From Paracoccaceae bacterium (GTDB lineage Bacteria > Pseudomonadota > Alphaproteobacteria > Rhodobacterales > Rhodobacteraceae), in assembly GCA_902554885.1 (NCBI GenBank), contig CACDPV010000010.1, positions 1 to 45,443 of the forward strand: 45,443 bases of DNA, given 5' to 3'. The translations under genes were made by a program, and so were the position numbers. Positions 34,483 to 43,725 of the stretch are shown in pieces (within the stretch, counting starts at the first letter, position 1; every line of letters starts with the position of its first letter). The notes below the pieces were generated by a model. That model worked only from the letters and a program-made list of their open reading frames with translations, was not told where the DNA came from and did no database searches.

Positions 34483-36192
34483 ATGCAAAAAACTTTTGAT
34501 AACAATCTTTCTTTAGGTGAGGTGGGCCGACGGCCTGCTGAAAAAGTAATGCGCCTGAGCAGACTGGGTTCTTTTCATCAATCACGACTCTCTTTTCTTA
34601 GAATACTTTTAAGGCGGATTTCGACCGAGAAATGGAAATTTCAAAGACAAGTTTTTGATATAAGCGACGACTGCTCTGGCACTGCAGTTTACACATATCA
34701 GCTGCCAAATAGAACGTATTCACTGGTAGCTTTTGCACATAAAATTTCTGATGATGATCGTTCGGATCGAGTAATAGCTACAAAATGGGATGCTACTTTT
34801 ACACTTTTTGATGGCATTCCATCTAAGGGAGACATCGAACGTTTAAATAATAATGTTCCTAATCAAGAAGCTGGGCGCGTAACTGAAAAGGAAATTACTT
34901 TATCTAGAGCAAATAAGTCAGTCCGACTTTGGGACTATGTTGTTGATTGCTTATCTAAAGGCAGGCAGCCAGATATCCACGAAATTGAAAAAGTTGGATA
35001 TATGATGAGAACAACAGCCGTTTATGGATCTGGAAAATTTGGGGCCGTTGATTATAACGAAATTTCAGAACGGTCAGAGTTCAAAGCTCCATTTCAGGCA
35101 GAAATGCTTACAGTGTATATGATAAGAGCATTTGTAATGGACCTGTTACAGCACGCTGCAAAAGTGAAAAACCCAACCGAGTGGGTAGAGCTTGAACCAA
35201 GGCTTTGTGAAATGCTGGGAGTAGGAAACTCTACTGGACTCGGAATGGCACCCTTTTTAATTAATCACCCACAACTCTTAAATAATTGGATAAATGCAAA
35301 AGAAACTGCCCTGGCGAGAATTCGAAGTCTCAAGGCACCAAAACTCAAGTGTATCGATTTATTCAAAAATTACATTAAGCGTAGTAACTATCTAATTGAG
35401 AGCTGGCATTCAGAACATGAATTACAAATTGCAAAATTGAACGAATTGCGGCTAGATAAAGCTCTCTTGGACGAATATGTAGAAAAATTCAATTTCAAGA
35501 CCCCTTATCCATTCAATTATTTATATAGTTGGGCCGAGGAAACTTTGGGAGAGGAAGCACAAGAGCTACTGGTTTCTCTCATCTTAGAACCATTTGGTGA
35601 ATTAGTCGATGAACTCAGCGGTGGAATGAGTGATAAAAAACAATTTTCAAGTAAGATTAAAGGCTCAATGTTAATTGGAGAGTTTCTTAAAAAGACCGAG
35701 CAACATTATGCTTACGCACTAAAGATCAATTGGGAAAACTCAAAAAATAATGAGCTTGCTTGGTATATTTCAGAGGAAAAACTAGAACCCCGACTTGGAA
35801 ACCGATTTACAGAAAATGGTATAGCATTTTATGAACAGCCACTCCAACCAGGTCGTGATGTCGCTCGGATGCATTTTGACCTCTCAAAATGGAAACACAA
35901 CAAAAGCATTGCTGAATTTCTTATGAAGCATCCTGAGCACCGTCACATAATTCGCAGGTGCCAGATTGTATTCAACAATCCTTATGCAGAAATAAAAGAT
36001 AATACTATTTCAAGCGAAGTTATTCCTATCGACTTACTAAGAGCAAAACTTTCTTTTTTTGGAGCATTTCACTTTGATCCTAGATCAGATAGATGGGTTA
36101 GGATAAATATGTTCAAAGGTGCCCCATTACCACAGACACTTAACGAAGAAAACTGCGATAATTGGACATATCCAAAGCAGAAACCCAATTGA
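34483..36192 (+). CDS. Large protein of unknown function, partner of DUF3726-like gene
   Basis: I do not recognise this 569-residue protein. It appears soluble and cytoplasmic: no signal peptide and no membrane segment. The N terminus is basic (RLSRLGSFHQSRLSFLRILL). Stretches with the look of conserved loops are YGSGKFGAVDY (181-191) and the glycine-rich GVGNSTGLGMAPF (246-258), both in the middle of the chain. The C-terminal third is rich in charged and aromatic residues, with HPEHRHIIRRCQIVF. The start ATG at 34483 follows a 252-nt gap shared with the divergent AMP-ligase gene. The 3' end overlaps the next gene, so the two are co-translated. No known fold or reaction can be assigned from the sequence. 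Confidence 0.85.
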   Translation: MQKTFDNNLSLGEVGRRPAEKVMRLSRLGSFHQSRLSFLRILLRRISTEKWKFQRQVFDISDDCSGTAVYTYQLPNRTYSLVAFAHKISDDDRSDRVIATKWDATFTLFDGIPSKGDIERLNNNVPNQEAGRVTEKEITLSRANKSVRLWDYVVDCLSKGRQPDIHEIEKVGYMMRTTAVYGSGKFGAVDYNEISERSEFKAPFQAEMLTVYMIRAFVMDLLQHAAKVKNPTEWVELEPRLCEMLGVGNSTGLGMAPFLINHPQLLNNWINAKETALARIRSLKAPKLKCIDLFKNYIKRSNYLIESWHSEHELQIAKLNELRLDKALLDEYVEKFNFKTPYPFNYLYSWAEETLGEEAQELLVSLILEPFGELVDELSGGMSDKKQFSSKIKGSMLIGEFLKKTEQHYAYALKINWENSKNNELAWYISEEKLEPRLGNRFTENGIAFYEQPLQPGRDVARMHFDLSKWKHNKSIAEFLMKHPEHRHIIRRCQIVFNNPYAEIKDNTISSEVIPIDLLRAKLSFFGAFHFDPRSDRWVRINMFKGAPLPQTLNEENCDNWTYPKQKPN

Positions 36193-36755
36193 ACCTATCA
36201 AAAAACGAATTTATTTCGCTTTGCAAAAAAAGCCTTAGAGGAAAAGGGCACCACTGGGGAGTATGCGAAGATTTATCCAATGCTCTTTTGGCACTGGCCA
36301 TAAATCAGTTTCCAGCACAAAACATTCTTCTAGAGGTTCTAAACACCAAAAATAGTAAAATTGACCAAATTTTGACTGTAATCGACAACCAAGTTTATAA
36401 AATATCTGATCAAATTGAAGGCCAGTTTTACGACCCAATACTTATCCTTGGATTAATATCTGTTGATAGAGATTTTAACGAGCCTCCACTAAAAGTATCA
36501 TTAGAAAATGAGGATTTTATTTTAATAAATGAGTTAATCATTGGCAATCGCTTCTATTCAAAAAAGATAGTTAATACAATTTCCTTTTCTAAGAATACAA
36601 ATAGGAAGATCACAAAACAAAAAACTATAACAAGAATCTCAATCGACGACACAACATTGAAGGCAATTGAGCCTTGGTCAAACATGACATACGCGCCTGC
36701 TACTGAGGAGAGCCGACAAATAGGCGCAGGATCTGATGGTTCAGATAATGATTAA
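36162..36755 (+). CDS. DUF3726-like protein of unknown function
   Basis: A protein of up to 197 residues. Its N-terminal pattern, LSKNEFISLCKKSLRGKGHH followed by WGVCEDLSNAL, resembles from memory the DUF3726 pattern LSxxExxxLxxKAxRGxGxxWGxxEE; this match was not checked. The rest is mixed alpha/beta with no signal or membrane segment, and the last 20 residues are polar and glycine-rich. The start is uncertain. TTG at 36162 overlaps the previous gene by 31 nt. TTG at 36189 makes a 4-nt TTGA overlap and would give 188 residues, which may be better. It is translationally coupled to the large unknown gene and convergent with petC, 30 nt away. Confidence 0.7.
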   Translation: MDISKAETQLNLSKNEFISLCKKSLRGKGHHWGVCEDLSNALLALAINQFPAQNILLEVLNTKNSKIDQILTVIDNQVYKISDQIEGQFYDPILILGLISVDRDFNEPPLKVSLENEDFILINELIIGNRFYSKKIVNTISFSKNTNRKITKQKTITRISIDDTTLKAIEPWSNMTYAPATEESRQIGAGSDGSDND

Positions 36756-36785
36756 GTAAACTTTGTGTTCTTAATATCTGCTTAC

Positions 36786-37577
36786 CTACGAAGAGATACT
36801 TTCCTTTTTAATAGGAGCCCACAAGCGCTTGTTAGTTAAATATAACAGAACAGACAACAGAACCAAAAACAAAACTCCGACAAATCCACTATGCTTTCGA
36901 GCCATCATTTTTGGTTCGGCAGCCCACATTAAAAAAGCAGCAACATCCTGTGCCTCGCTGTATATATCGTTTGCATGCCCGTCATCATAATCAACGTCCT
37001 CGCCATACAGTGGTGGTGCCATAGCTATCCATTTACCGGGATAAGCAGTGTTTTCGTAGAATACTGACCCATACTCTTCTTTTTCCTCGCCAGTGTATCC
37101 GGTTAATAGCGAGGCAATATATTCGGGACCTCCCATTCCATTTACAAGTTGACTTATTCCCGTGCCGTACGGCCCATGGAACCCTGCTCTTGCCTTTGCC
37201 ATTAAAGATAAATCGGGAGCTCCAGCATCAACAACTGCTGGGAAGTGGTCGGCCGGAACCGCAGCACGATAGTCATCTAATTCGGGATCAAATATCTCAT
37301 AATATTCAGCATATGCGCGAACCTGATCTTCGGAATAGCCAAGGCCGTCTTTATCAGCGAGTGTTCTTAATGGTACATACTTTAAGCCATGACATGATGA
37401 ACAAACTTCTGTGTAAACTTTAAGTCCTCTTTGAAGTTGAGTTTGATCATATGCACCAAATGGACCTTCAAATGAAAAATCGAAGTCTTTGACATAACCA
37501 CCGCCACCTGCTGCAAAAGAAAAACTACCAACAAACCAAGCTGACAAAACGATAAAAACTGTTTTTACGAATTTCAT
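36786..37577 (-). CDS. petC: Cytochrome c1 of the bc1 complex
   Basis: Haem-c subunit of ubiquinol:cytochrome c oxidoreductase. From the ATG at 37577 (AAAGGA upstream) it is 263 residues; a GTG at 37595 overlapping the petB stop is less likely. A signal peptide ends near [10 protein letters not shown]. Haem is attached at Cys59-Ser-Ser-Cys62-His63. The axial methionine is in [11 protein letters not shown]-terminal membrane anchor ([18 protein letters not shown]) holds it to the periplasmic face. [11 protein letters not shown] and [13 protein letters not shown] are family blocks. It passes electrons from the Rieske centre to soluble or membrane cytochrome c. It is the last gene of petABC. Confidence 0.96.
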   Translation of the reverse strand: MKFVKTVFIVLSAWFVGSFSFAAGGGGYVKDFDFSFEGPFGAYDQTQLQRGLKVYTEVCSSCHGLKYVPLRTLADKDGLGYSEDQVRAYAEYYEIFDPELDDYRAAVPADHFPAVVDAGAPDLSLMAKARAGFHGPYGTGISQLVNGMGGPEYIASLLTGYTGEEKEEYGSVFYENTAYPGKWIAMAPPLYGEDVDYDDGHANDIYSEAQDVAAFLMWAAEPKMMARKHSGFVGVLFLVLLSVLLYLTNKRLWAPIKKESISS

Positions 37578-37591
37578 TTCTTTTCCTTTAA

Positions 37592-38950
37592 TCACTCAGC
37601 GGGTGTTGCGTCAGGCTTTGAAAAGTAATCATCAGCTTTGTCTGCCTTCTTCAATTGCTTTTTCTTAAAATCCTCTTCAATCGAAGTTGGTTGGGAGCCT
37701 GGTTTTTCTATGATCCCAAGTAGTGGGAGTATAACAAGGAAATAACCGAACCAATAAGCTGAAGCTATCAGTGAAAGGGTTGCATAAGGCTCTTCAGCAG
37801 GCATTGCTCCAAGCCACATCAGCGCAAAGAAGTCAAACACTAGGATTCCAAACCACCACTTGAGCATAGGCCTGTAACGTGCAGACCGGACGCTTGAAGT
37901 ATCCAACCAGGGTGCTAGAGCCATAACTATAATAGCACCAAACATAGCCAAAACTCCAAAGAACTTAGCGTCAATTATCCCGCCAGTTACAAATGAAGCA
38001 AATTGTACCACCCATACTTCGGCCGTGAAGGCTCTGAGAATTGCATAGAAGGGTAAGAAGTACCATTCTGGAACAATGTGCGCAGGTGTAGCTAGTGGGT
38101 TAGCTTCGATGTAATTGTCGGGGTGACCTAGATAATTTGGCATAAATCCCACAATTGCGAAAAAGACTGCAAGTAAAACCGCTAGGGCAAAGAGGTCTTT
38201 TATTACAAAATATGGCCAAAAAGAAACGGTATCCTTTTCTGCCTCCGCTTTCGAAGTCCTCCGAACTTCAACACCCGTTGGGTTGTTGTTTCCGGTAGTA
38301 TGAAAGGCCCAAATGTGTACAATCACCAATCCAGCAATCAAGAATGGAAATAAATAATGCAAACTGAAAAAGCGATTTAAAGTTGCATTGTCAACGGCCG
38401 GACCCCCAAGCAGAAGTGTCTGGATCGGCTCGCCTATGAACGGTATAGCACCAAATAAACCAGTAATGACTGTTGCGCCCCAAAACGACATCTGACCCCA
38501 TGGAAGTACGTACCCCATAAAAGCAGTCCCCATCATAAGAAGGTAGATCAACATACCGATGATCCAAGTAATCTCACGAGGTGCTTTGTAGGATCCATAA
38601 TATAGACCTCTAAAAATGTGAGCATATACAGCTATAAAAAATAAAGACGCGCCATTAGAATGTAAATAACGGATCATGTGGCCGCCATTCACATTTCTCA
38701 TAATGTGTTCTACGGAAGCGAATGCCATATCAACATGTGGCGTGTAATGCATTACCAACACGATCCCAGTAATGATTTGTAACGCCAGACAAAACGTTAA
38801 AACAATTCCCCAAATCCACATCCAGTTTAAATTTTTGGGAGTAGGTATCATTATTGTATCATACAACAAACCCACTATTGGCAGACGGCTATTCAACCAT
38901 TTTTCGCCTTTAGTTTTTGGTTCATAATGATCGTGAGGTATTCCAGACAT
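37592..38950 (-). CDS. petB: Cytochrome b of the bc1 complex
   Basis: Membrane subunit of the bc1 complex with two b haems and the Qo and Qi sites, 452 residues and eight membrane helices. The first pair of haem histidines lies in helix B, around [20 protein letters not shown]; the second pair in helix [21 protein letters not shown] (printed length 20). The Qo-site motif PEWY is in [16 protein letters not shown]. The extended C terminus after the last helix ([15 protein letters not shown]) is charged and cytoplasmic. It is 14 nt after petA and almost touches petC, in the standard petABC operon. Confidence 0.98.
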   Translation of the reverse strand: MSGIPHDHYEPKTKGEKWLNSRLPIVGLLYDTIMIPTPKNLNWMWIWGIVLTFCLALQIITGIVLVMHYTPHVDMAFASVEHIMRNVNGGHMIRYLHSNGASLFFIAVYAHIFRGLYYGSYKAPREITWIIGMLIYLLMMGTAFMGYVLPWGQMSFWGATVITGLFGAIPFIGEPIQTLLLGGPAVDNATLNRFFSLHYLFPFLIAGLVIVHIWAFHTTGNNNPTGVEVRRTSKAEAEKDTVSFWPYFVIKDLFALAVLLAVFFAIVGFMPNYLGHPDNYIEANPLATPAHIVPEWYFLPFYAILRAFTAEVWVVQFASFVTGGIIDAKFFGVLAMFGAIIVMALAPWLDTSSVRSARYRPMLKWWFGILVFDFFALMWLGAMPAEEPYATLSLIASAYWFGYFLVILPLLGIIEKPGSQPTSIEEDFKKKQLKKADKADDYFSKPDATPAE

Positions 38951-38964
38951 CTCAATTAATTCCT

Positions 38965-39525
38965 TTAACCAAGTTTAATAGTGGATTCATCTACAAAAGA
39001 CGCAACAGGCACTGGTAAATTCTGGGGGGCTGGACCCTTTCGAATGCGGCCTGATGAGTCATAGTGGGACCCGTGGCATGGGCAAAACCAACCACCGAAC
39101 TCGCCAGCACCGTCACCTAAGGGAACGCAACCCAAATGAGTGCATACTCCCATCATTACCAACCATTCTCCTGCTGCATCTAATGATCTATTTTCATCAG
39201 CAGCGTCAGAATCAGGTATGTTTTCATTGCGACCAGTGCCATCAGGTAACTCACTCAAGGAAACAGATCGCGCATCTTGAATCTCATCTTCCGTACGTCT
39301 GCGAATAAATACTGGCTTCCCTAGCCACTTAACAGTAAGTTGAGTACCTGGCTCTACTCCGGACACATCAACTCTGATAGACGCCAAAGCTTTTACGTCA
39401 GCAGACGGATTCATTTGATTAATTAATGGCCATACTGCAGCACCAGTAGTGATTGCACCTGCTCCTGCAGTTGCATAGTATAAAAAATCTCGCCTAGTAC
39501 CTTCGGGGTCGTGAGAATCTGACAC
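38965..39525 (-). CDS. petA: Rieske iron-sulfur protein of the bc1 complex
   Basis: The 186-residue Rieske subunit carries electrons from ubiquinol to cytochrome c1. The N terminus has a twin-arginine motif, [16 protein letters not shown], and one membrane anchor. The cluster-binding loops are CTHLGC (Cys128, His130; Cys133 for the disulfide) and CPCHGS (Cys148, His151; Cys150 for the disulfide). The start is GTG at 39525, with GGAG 8 nt upstream. It is the first gene of petABC, and its promoter must lie in the 156 nt before it, where no convincing -35/-10 pair was found. The regulators petP-petR are further upstream, beyond ilvE. Confidence 0.97.
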   Translation of the reverse strand: MSDSHDPEGTRRDFLYYATAGAGAITTGAAVWPLINQMNPSADVKALASIRVDVSGVEPGTQLTVKWLGKPVFIRRRTEDEIQDARSVSLSELPDGTGRNENIPDSDAADENRSLDAAGEWLVMMGVCTHLGCVPLGDGAGEFGGWFCPCHGSHYDSSGRIRKGPAPQNLPVPVASFVDESTIKLG

Positions 39526-39681
39526 TATGAATCTCCATTTAATTTAATAACGTTTTTTTCTGACTAACAGAATCGGTTGTGTTTTAACGTCCATTTTCTG
39601 ATACGTCCAGCATTCAACCCTATAGATTTTTAATTAGCGCCTTTGTGTCGCAAGTGAATAGCCACAAGAAAAATATACAGC

Positions 39682-40551
39682 TTATTGACGAACTAATATC
39701 TCATAATTTTTAGATACTGTTTTTGTAAGCTCACCAACTTCAAAATTATAATCTCCTATTTGCCCAACAGGAGTAATTTCGGCTGCGGACCCGGTAAGCC
39801 AACATTGACTAAAACCTTCAAGTTCACTTGGAAGAATATGTCTTTCATGAACTCGAACATCCATCGTTTTCAGCATTTCAATAACTGTTTGTCGTGTTAT
39901 CCCATTCAAAAATGCATCTGGCTTGGGGGTATGAACCTCGCCATCTTTGACAAAAAATATGTTTGCACCAGTGGCTTCCGCCACATACCCACGATAGTCC
40001 ATCATCATCGCGTCTGAACATCCGTTGGCTTCTGCAGTGTGCTTGGACATTGTAGCAATCATGTAAAGTCCGGCAGCTTTAGCCTCAAAGGGAGCAGTTT
40101 TGGGGTCGGGTCGCTGCCACTTGGCTACATCCAACTTAGCACCTTTCATCTTTGCATCACCGTAATAATTACCCCAAGACCATGTCGCGACGGCAAGATT
40201 TACAGGATTTTTTAAAGATGCGACACCCATATCCTCACCAGCACCACGCCAAGCAATTGCTCTTACATAAGCATCTTTCAAACCGTTTGCATTCAATGCA
40301 CCATATTTAGCATTTTCAATTTCTTCGACGCTGTAAGGAATTTCAAAATCTACCATTTTTGCTGACTTCAGAAGCCTCTCTGAGTGCAACAAGCTCTTAA
40401 ATATTTTTCCACCATACGCACGTTCGCCCTCAAAAACTGAACTGGCATAATGCATAGCATGTGTTAAGATGTGTACATTTGCATCACGCCACTCTACCAG
40501 CTTACCATTCATCCAAATTTTGCCATCACGGTCGTCGTAGCTTCCTGACAT
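39682..40551 (-). CDS. ilvE: Branched-chain amino-acid aminotransferase
   Basis: Class IV PLP aminotransferase, 289 residues, making valine, leucine and isoleucine from their 2-oxo acids. MHYASSVFEGERAYGGKIF (33-51) is the family opening. Lys158 in FEAKAAGLYMIATMSKH is the expected Schiff-base lysine. YRGYVAEATGANIFFVKDGE follows (printed length 20), then FLNGITRQTVIEML and the late block CWLTGSAAEITPVGQIG. It lies between the petABC operon and the petP-petR genes on the petABC strand, upstream of petA. It is probably a separate unit, since 156 nt separate it from petA. Confidence 0.96.
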   Translation of the reverse strand: MSGSYDDRDGKIWMNGKLVEWRDANVHILTHAMHYASSVFEGERAYGGKIFKSLLHSERLLKSAKMVDFEIPYSVEEIENAKYGALNANGLKDAYVRAIAWRGAGEDMGVASLKNPVNLAVATWSWGNYYGDAKMKGAKLDVAKWQRPDPKTAPFEAKAAGLYMIATMSKHTAEANGCSDAMMMDYRGYVAEATGANIFFVKDGEVHTPKPDAFLNGITRQTVIEMLKTMDVRVHERHILPSELEGFSQCWLTGSAAEITPVGQIGDYNFEVGELTKTVSKNYEILVRQ

Positions 40552-40660
40552 GATTAACCCTTCTTAACTTAGCGGTCAAAATCTGTAATTTTCCAATCAA
40601 TTAAAGGTCCGTTACGGATATAAAATTCAAAAAAAATCGATGATCGCTACCAGTTAACCA

Positions 40661-40689
40661 TTGGAATGTCAACAATACTGACGTAAAAT
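40661..40689 (+). promoter_or_regulatory. Candidate promoter of petP-petR
   Basis: TTGGAA (40661-40666) and TAAAAT (40684-40689) are separated by 17 nt, a good sigma70-like pair. Transcription would start near 40696, about 33 nt before the petP ATG. An AT-rich TATATAA follows the -10 box and could offer an alternative. Confidence 0.45.
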
Positions 40690-40728
40690 GACTATATAAA
40701 CTTCACAAAGGAAAGGTAAGCCTGGCGA

Positions 40729-41220
40729 ATGCAAAATGATAGAAGCCGAGAGAGCCTGCTCTTCTTGACTGATGAACAGTTAAGACAAGGAATTGAAGGT
40801 ATGTTTTTTGCTTATCGTGGGTTTACAGCTGACCCTGATAGGATTCTCGACAAATATAACTATGGACGAGCTCATCACAGAGCTCTACATTTTATAAATC
40901 GCGTACCGGGAACCAATGTCAACAATTTGCTCAGTATATTGGGGGTTACAAAACAATCTCTAAACAGAGTTTTAAGAACTTTGATTGAACATGAATTAGT
41001 TTCTCTAAAAATTGGAACAAAAGATCGTCGAGAGCGGCACTTGTATCTTACAGAAAGCGGAAAGTCTTTAGAAAAACAGCTTTCTACTGCACAGAGTCAC
41101 AGAATGCGTGAGGCATATCGCCAAGCTGGGCCTGATGCTGTCGCGGGCTTCAAACAGGTTCTTGAAGCAATGATGGATCCAAAATTGCAAGTTACTTATA
41201 AAAAATTACGTGTCAGTTGA
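40729..41220 (+). CDS. petP: MarR-family regulator PetP
   Basis: A 163-residue MarR-type winged-helix protein. The DNA-binding part (about 55-125) contains VNNLLSILGVTKQSLNRVLR and the wing KIGTKDRRERHLYLTESG. The N-terminal FLTDEQLRQGIEGMFFAYRG and GRAHHRALHFINRVPG match my recollection of PetP of Rhodobacter capsulatus, encoded with PetR beside the bc1 operon and needed for its normal production. Its stop codon overlaps the petR ATG (TGATG). The nearest purine-rich site is AAAGG, further from the ATG than ideal, so the exact start is moderately certain. Confidence 0.87.
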   Translation: MQNDRSRESLLFLTDEQLRQGIEGMFFAYRGFTADPDRILDKYNYGRAHHRALHFINRVPGTNVNNLLSILGVTKQSLNRVLRTLIEHELVSLKIGTKDRRERHLYLTESGKSLEKQLSTAQSHRMREAYRQAGPDAVAGFKQVLEAMMDPKLQVTYKKLRVS

Positions 41221-41925
41221 TGGAGTTAGAAAAAAAACACATATTGATAGTCGATGACGATACGAGAATTTGCGATCTTTTAGAAAAGTTTTTGGATAAA
41301 AAATGGTTATCTGGTGTCGGCTGTTCATAGTGCCGAGCAAGCGCGTCAAATTCTTGCAGGCCTTGAATTTGACCTAATTATTCTCGACGTCATGATGCCT
41401 AGAGAAAGTGGAATAGAGTTAACATCCCACCTGCGAGAAAAGAATAAAACGCCTATCATTTTACTAACTGCCAAGGGCGACGCGGAAGACCGTATTCTTG
41501 GGCTTGAGGCCGGAGCCGACGATTATCTACCAAAACCTTTTGAACCTATGGAATTACTTCTCAGAATAAAGGCTGTCTTGAGGCGGACAGGTGAAAACTT
41601 AATTTATAAAGATAATATTAATCAAATTTTATCATTTGGAGAAGTTAGTTTTGATACTAAACGCAATGAATTATGGGACCATCAAAATCTTGTCTATCTT
41701 ACTTCATCAGAGTCCAAAATTATGCAAATATTCTCAAAAAGCATAGGGGTTCCAATTACAAGATTCGATCTTATTAAAGCATTGAGAACAGACGGAAAAC
41801 CCATGAACGATAGAGCGATAGACGTACAGATTACAAGACTAAGGCGAAAAATCGAGAGAAACCCAAAAGAACCTCGGTATCTGCAAACGCTCAGAGGTAT
41901 TGGTTATATGTTAACTGCCGATTAA
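41220..41925 (+). pseudogene. petR: Response regulator PetR (OmpR family), frameshifted in this sequence
   Basis: OmpR/PhoB-type response regulator broken by one extra base. The ATG at 41220 opens MELEKKHILIVDDDTRICDL and reads to LLEKFLDKK, then hits TAG at 41328. The rest of the protein continues in the +1 frame. Removing one A from the A6 run at 41298-41303 restores FLDKNGYLVSAVHSAEQAR and a 234-residue regulator. The phospho-acceptor is in LIILDVMMP and the switch lysine in LPKPFEP. The C-terminal winged helix runs through AIDVQITRLRRKIERNP and ends at GIGYMLTAD. The rest shows no decay, so an assembly or sequencing error, or a very recent mutation, is likelier than old loss. Its last bases share TTAA with the ubiG stop. 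Confidence 0.88.
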
Positions 41926-42665
41926 ACTTTAACACTAGACGTTACATAGTTTACGGAAAGATCCTTATCGGAAATACTCCATTGCCAGGAAATAGGATTG
42001 AATACAAAACCTTTTTTATCCACCATTTTCAAACCAGCTTGCGTTATAATACTTTCTAACTCTTGCGGTTTAAAAAATTTTGACCACTCGTGAGTTCCTT
42101 TTGGCAACCAACGCATGACGTACTCGGCTCCGATTATCGCCATAACAAAGCTTTTAGGATTTCGATTTATTGTAGAGCACAGCATCATCCCACCATCTTT
42201 TAGTAAAGCTTCACAAGTTTTTATAAAACCAGATGGATCAGAAACATGCTCTATAACTTCCATATTTAATATGACGTCGAATTTCTCGTTCCCAGCTAAT
42301 ATCTCTTCTGCAGTGCCGTGACGATAATCAATGGATAGATTACTTTGTTTAGCATGTGCCATAGCGATTGGAATATTACGTTCCGCGGCATCAACGCCAA
42401 CCACATTTGCTCCTAAACGCGCCATTGGCTCGCACAATAATCCGCCACCACAACCAATATCAAGAATTGTTAGCTCACTGAATGGCTTAACTTTTGCAGG
42501 ATCACAGGCAAACTCAGTTCTTACCATCTCGATTATATAGTCTAAACGACAAGGGTTTAGCATGTGCAATGGTTTGAATTTACCGTTTGGATCCCACCAC
42601 TCTTCTGCCATGGCTTCGAATTTTTCTATCTCGTCAGGGTCTATACTTAATTGAGAGGGTTGCAT
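41922..42665 (-). CDS. ubiG: Ubiquinone biosynthesis O-methyltransferase UbiG
   Basis: SAM-dependent methyltransferase for both O-methylation steps of ubiquinone synthesis, also called 3-demethylubiquinol methyltransferase. From the ATG at 42665 it is 247 residues; an upstream TTG at 42677 is less likely. The N-terminal [20 protein letters not shown] (printed length 20) and [11 protein letters not shown] are diagnostic. Motif I is [19 protein letters not shown], and [10 protein letters not shown] and [15 protein letters not shown] follow. It works at the inner face of the membrane. It makes the quinone used by the bc1 complex encoded nearby. It is convergent with petR and divergent from the iminopeptidase gene. 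Confidence 0.97.
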   Translation of the reverse strand: MQPSQLSIDPDEIEKFEAMAEEWWDPNGKFKPLHMLNPCRLDYIIEMVRTEFACDPAKVKPFSELTILDIGCGGGLLCEPMARLGANVVGVDAAERNIPIAMAHAKQSNLSIDYRHGTAEEILAGNEKFDVILNMEVIEHVSDPSGFIKTCEALLKDGGMMLCSTINRNPKSFVMAIIGAEYVMRWLPKGTHEWSKFFKPQELESIITQAGLKMVDKKGFVFNPISWQWSISDKDLSVNYVTSSVKV

Positions 42666-42714
42666 TTTCAATTCCAAATGGTTTTTACTAAAATATGAAT
42701 TATATAGAGTTATA

Positions 42715-43695
42715 ATGGATAGATACGCGGGACATAAAAGCGCAGGTGCTCAATTGTATCCAACAATTGACCCCTTTGACCAGCAAATACTTCACGTAGA
42801 TGGTGGTCACCAAATTTACTTCGAACAATGCGGCTGCGCTGAAGGTATACCTGTCGTAGTTTTGCATGGGGGACCGGGTGGGGGATGTAGTCCATCAATG
42901 CGAAGGTATTTTGACCCAAAAATTTACAGGATTGTCTTATTTGATCAGCGCGGTTGTGGGAGATCACGGCCCTACGCGAGTGTGGAAAATAATACTACTA
43001 CAAATTTGATAAATGATATTGAGGCAATCCGAACACATCTTGGCATAAATCGATGGATTGTTTTTGGTGGAAGTTGGGGTGCAACACTTGCTCTGCTTTA
43101 CGCACAAGCTTTCAAGAGTGCAGTAAGCCACTTAGTTTTAAGAGGTGTATTTTTGATGACAAAATCTGAGTTAGACTGGTTTTATGGTGGCGGTGCTGGT
43201 AAATTTTGGCCTGAACAATGGAAAAAATTTACTGACCCAATACCGCTAGACGAACACCATGATCTAATAGCTGCTTATAATAAAAGACTGTTCTGTGGTA
43301 ATGTATCAATTGAAACAAAATATGGTCAAACCTGGTCAAACTGGGAAAATGCATTAGCCTCTTTTCAGGCAAGCGGCAGAACGGCTTCAATGCCTGGACC
43401 TTACGCAAGAGCTTTTGCCCGAATTGAAAATCACTATTTTTTAAATGACGGCTTTCTAAAAAGCATGAACGAGATTCTAGAAAATATGGAAACTATTGAC
43501 TGTATACCAGGTTACATAGTGCAAGGACGATTTGATATGATTTGTCCTCCCAAAAGCGCATGGGATTTAGCAAATTGTTGGAACAATTGCGACCTCCGCA
43601 TTGTTGATCATGCCGGTCATGCAATGTCAGAACCAGCAATCAGTTCCGAATTAGTCAGAATAATGGACCTGATTGCTGAAACTATAAACGACTAA
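42715..43695 (+). CDS. pip: Proline iminopeptidase
   Basis: Alpha/beta-hydrolase (peptidase family S33), 326 residues, which removes N-terminal proline from peptides. The oxyanion-hole motif is HGGPGGG (51-57). The nucleophile Ser120 is in [10 protein letters not shown]. The other triad members are likely Asp274 in GRFDMICP and His302 in [22 protein letters not shown] (76-89) is the usual group signature. No signal peptide, so cytoplasmic. It starts 49 nt from divergent ubiG and is followed by the nitroreductase gene after 30 nt, so those two may share a transcript. Confidence 0.95.
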   Translation: MDRYAGHKSAGAQLYPTIDPFDQQILHVDGGHQIYFEQCGCAEGIPVVVLHGGPGGGCSPSMRRYFDPKIYRIVLFDQRGCGRSRPYASVENNTTTNLINDIEAIRTHLGINRWIVFGGSWGATLALLYAQAFKSAVSHLVLRGVFLMTKSELDWFYGGGAGKFWPEQWKKFTDPIPLDEHHDLIAAYNKRLFCGNVSIETKYGQTWSNWENALASFQASGRTASMPGPYARAFARIENHYFLNDGFLKSMNEILENMETIDCIPGYIVQGRFDMICPPKSAWDLANCWNNCDLRIVDHAGHAMSEPAISSELVRIMDLIAETIND

Positions 43696-43725
43696 GAAAA
43701 AGTCTCAATAAAAGTAAGGATAATA

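Noticed and set aside
41298-41303. Programmed ribosomal frameshift in petR
   Set aside because: The shift needed is +1 (or -2) and no known +1 signal, such as a rare codon or stop at the shift site with a strong upstream pairing, is present; A-run error or slippage is simpler.
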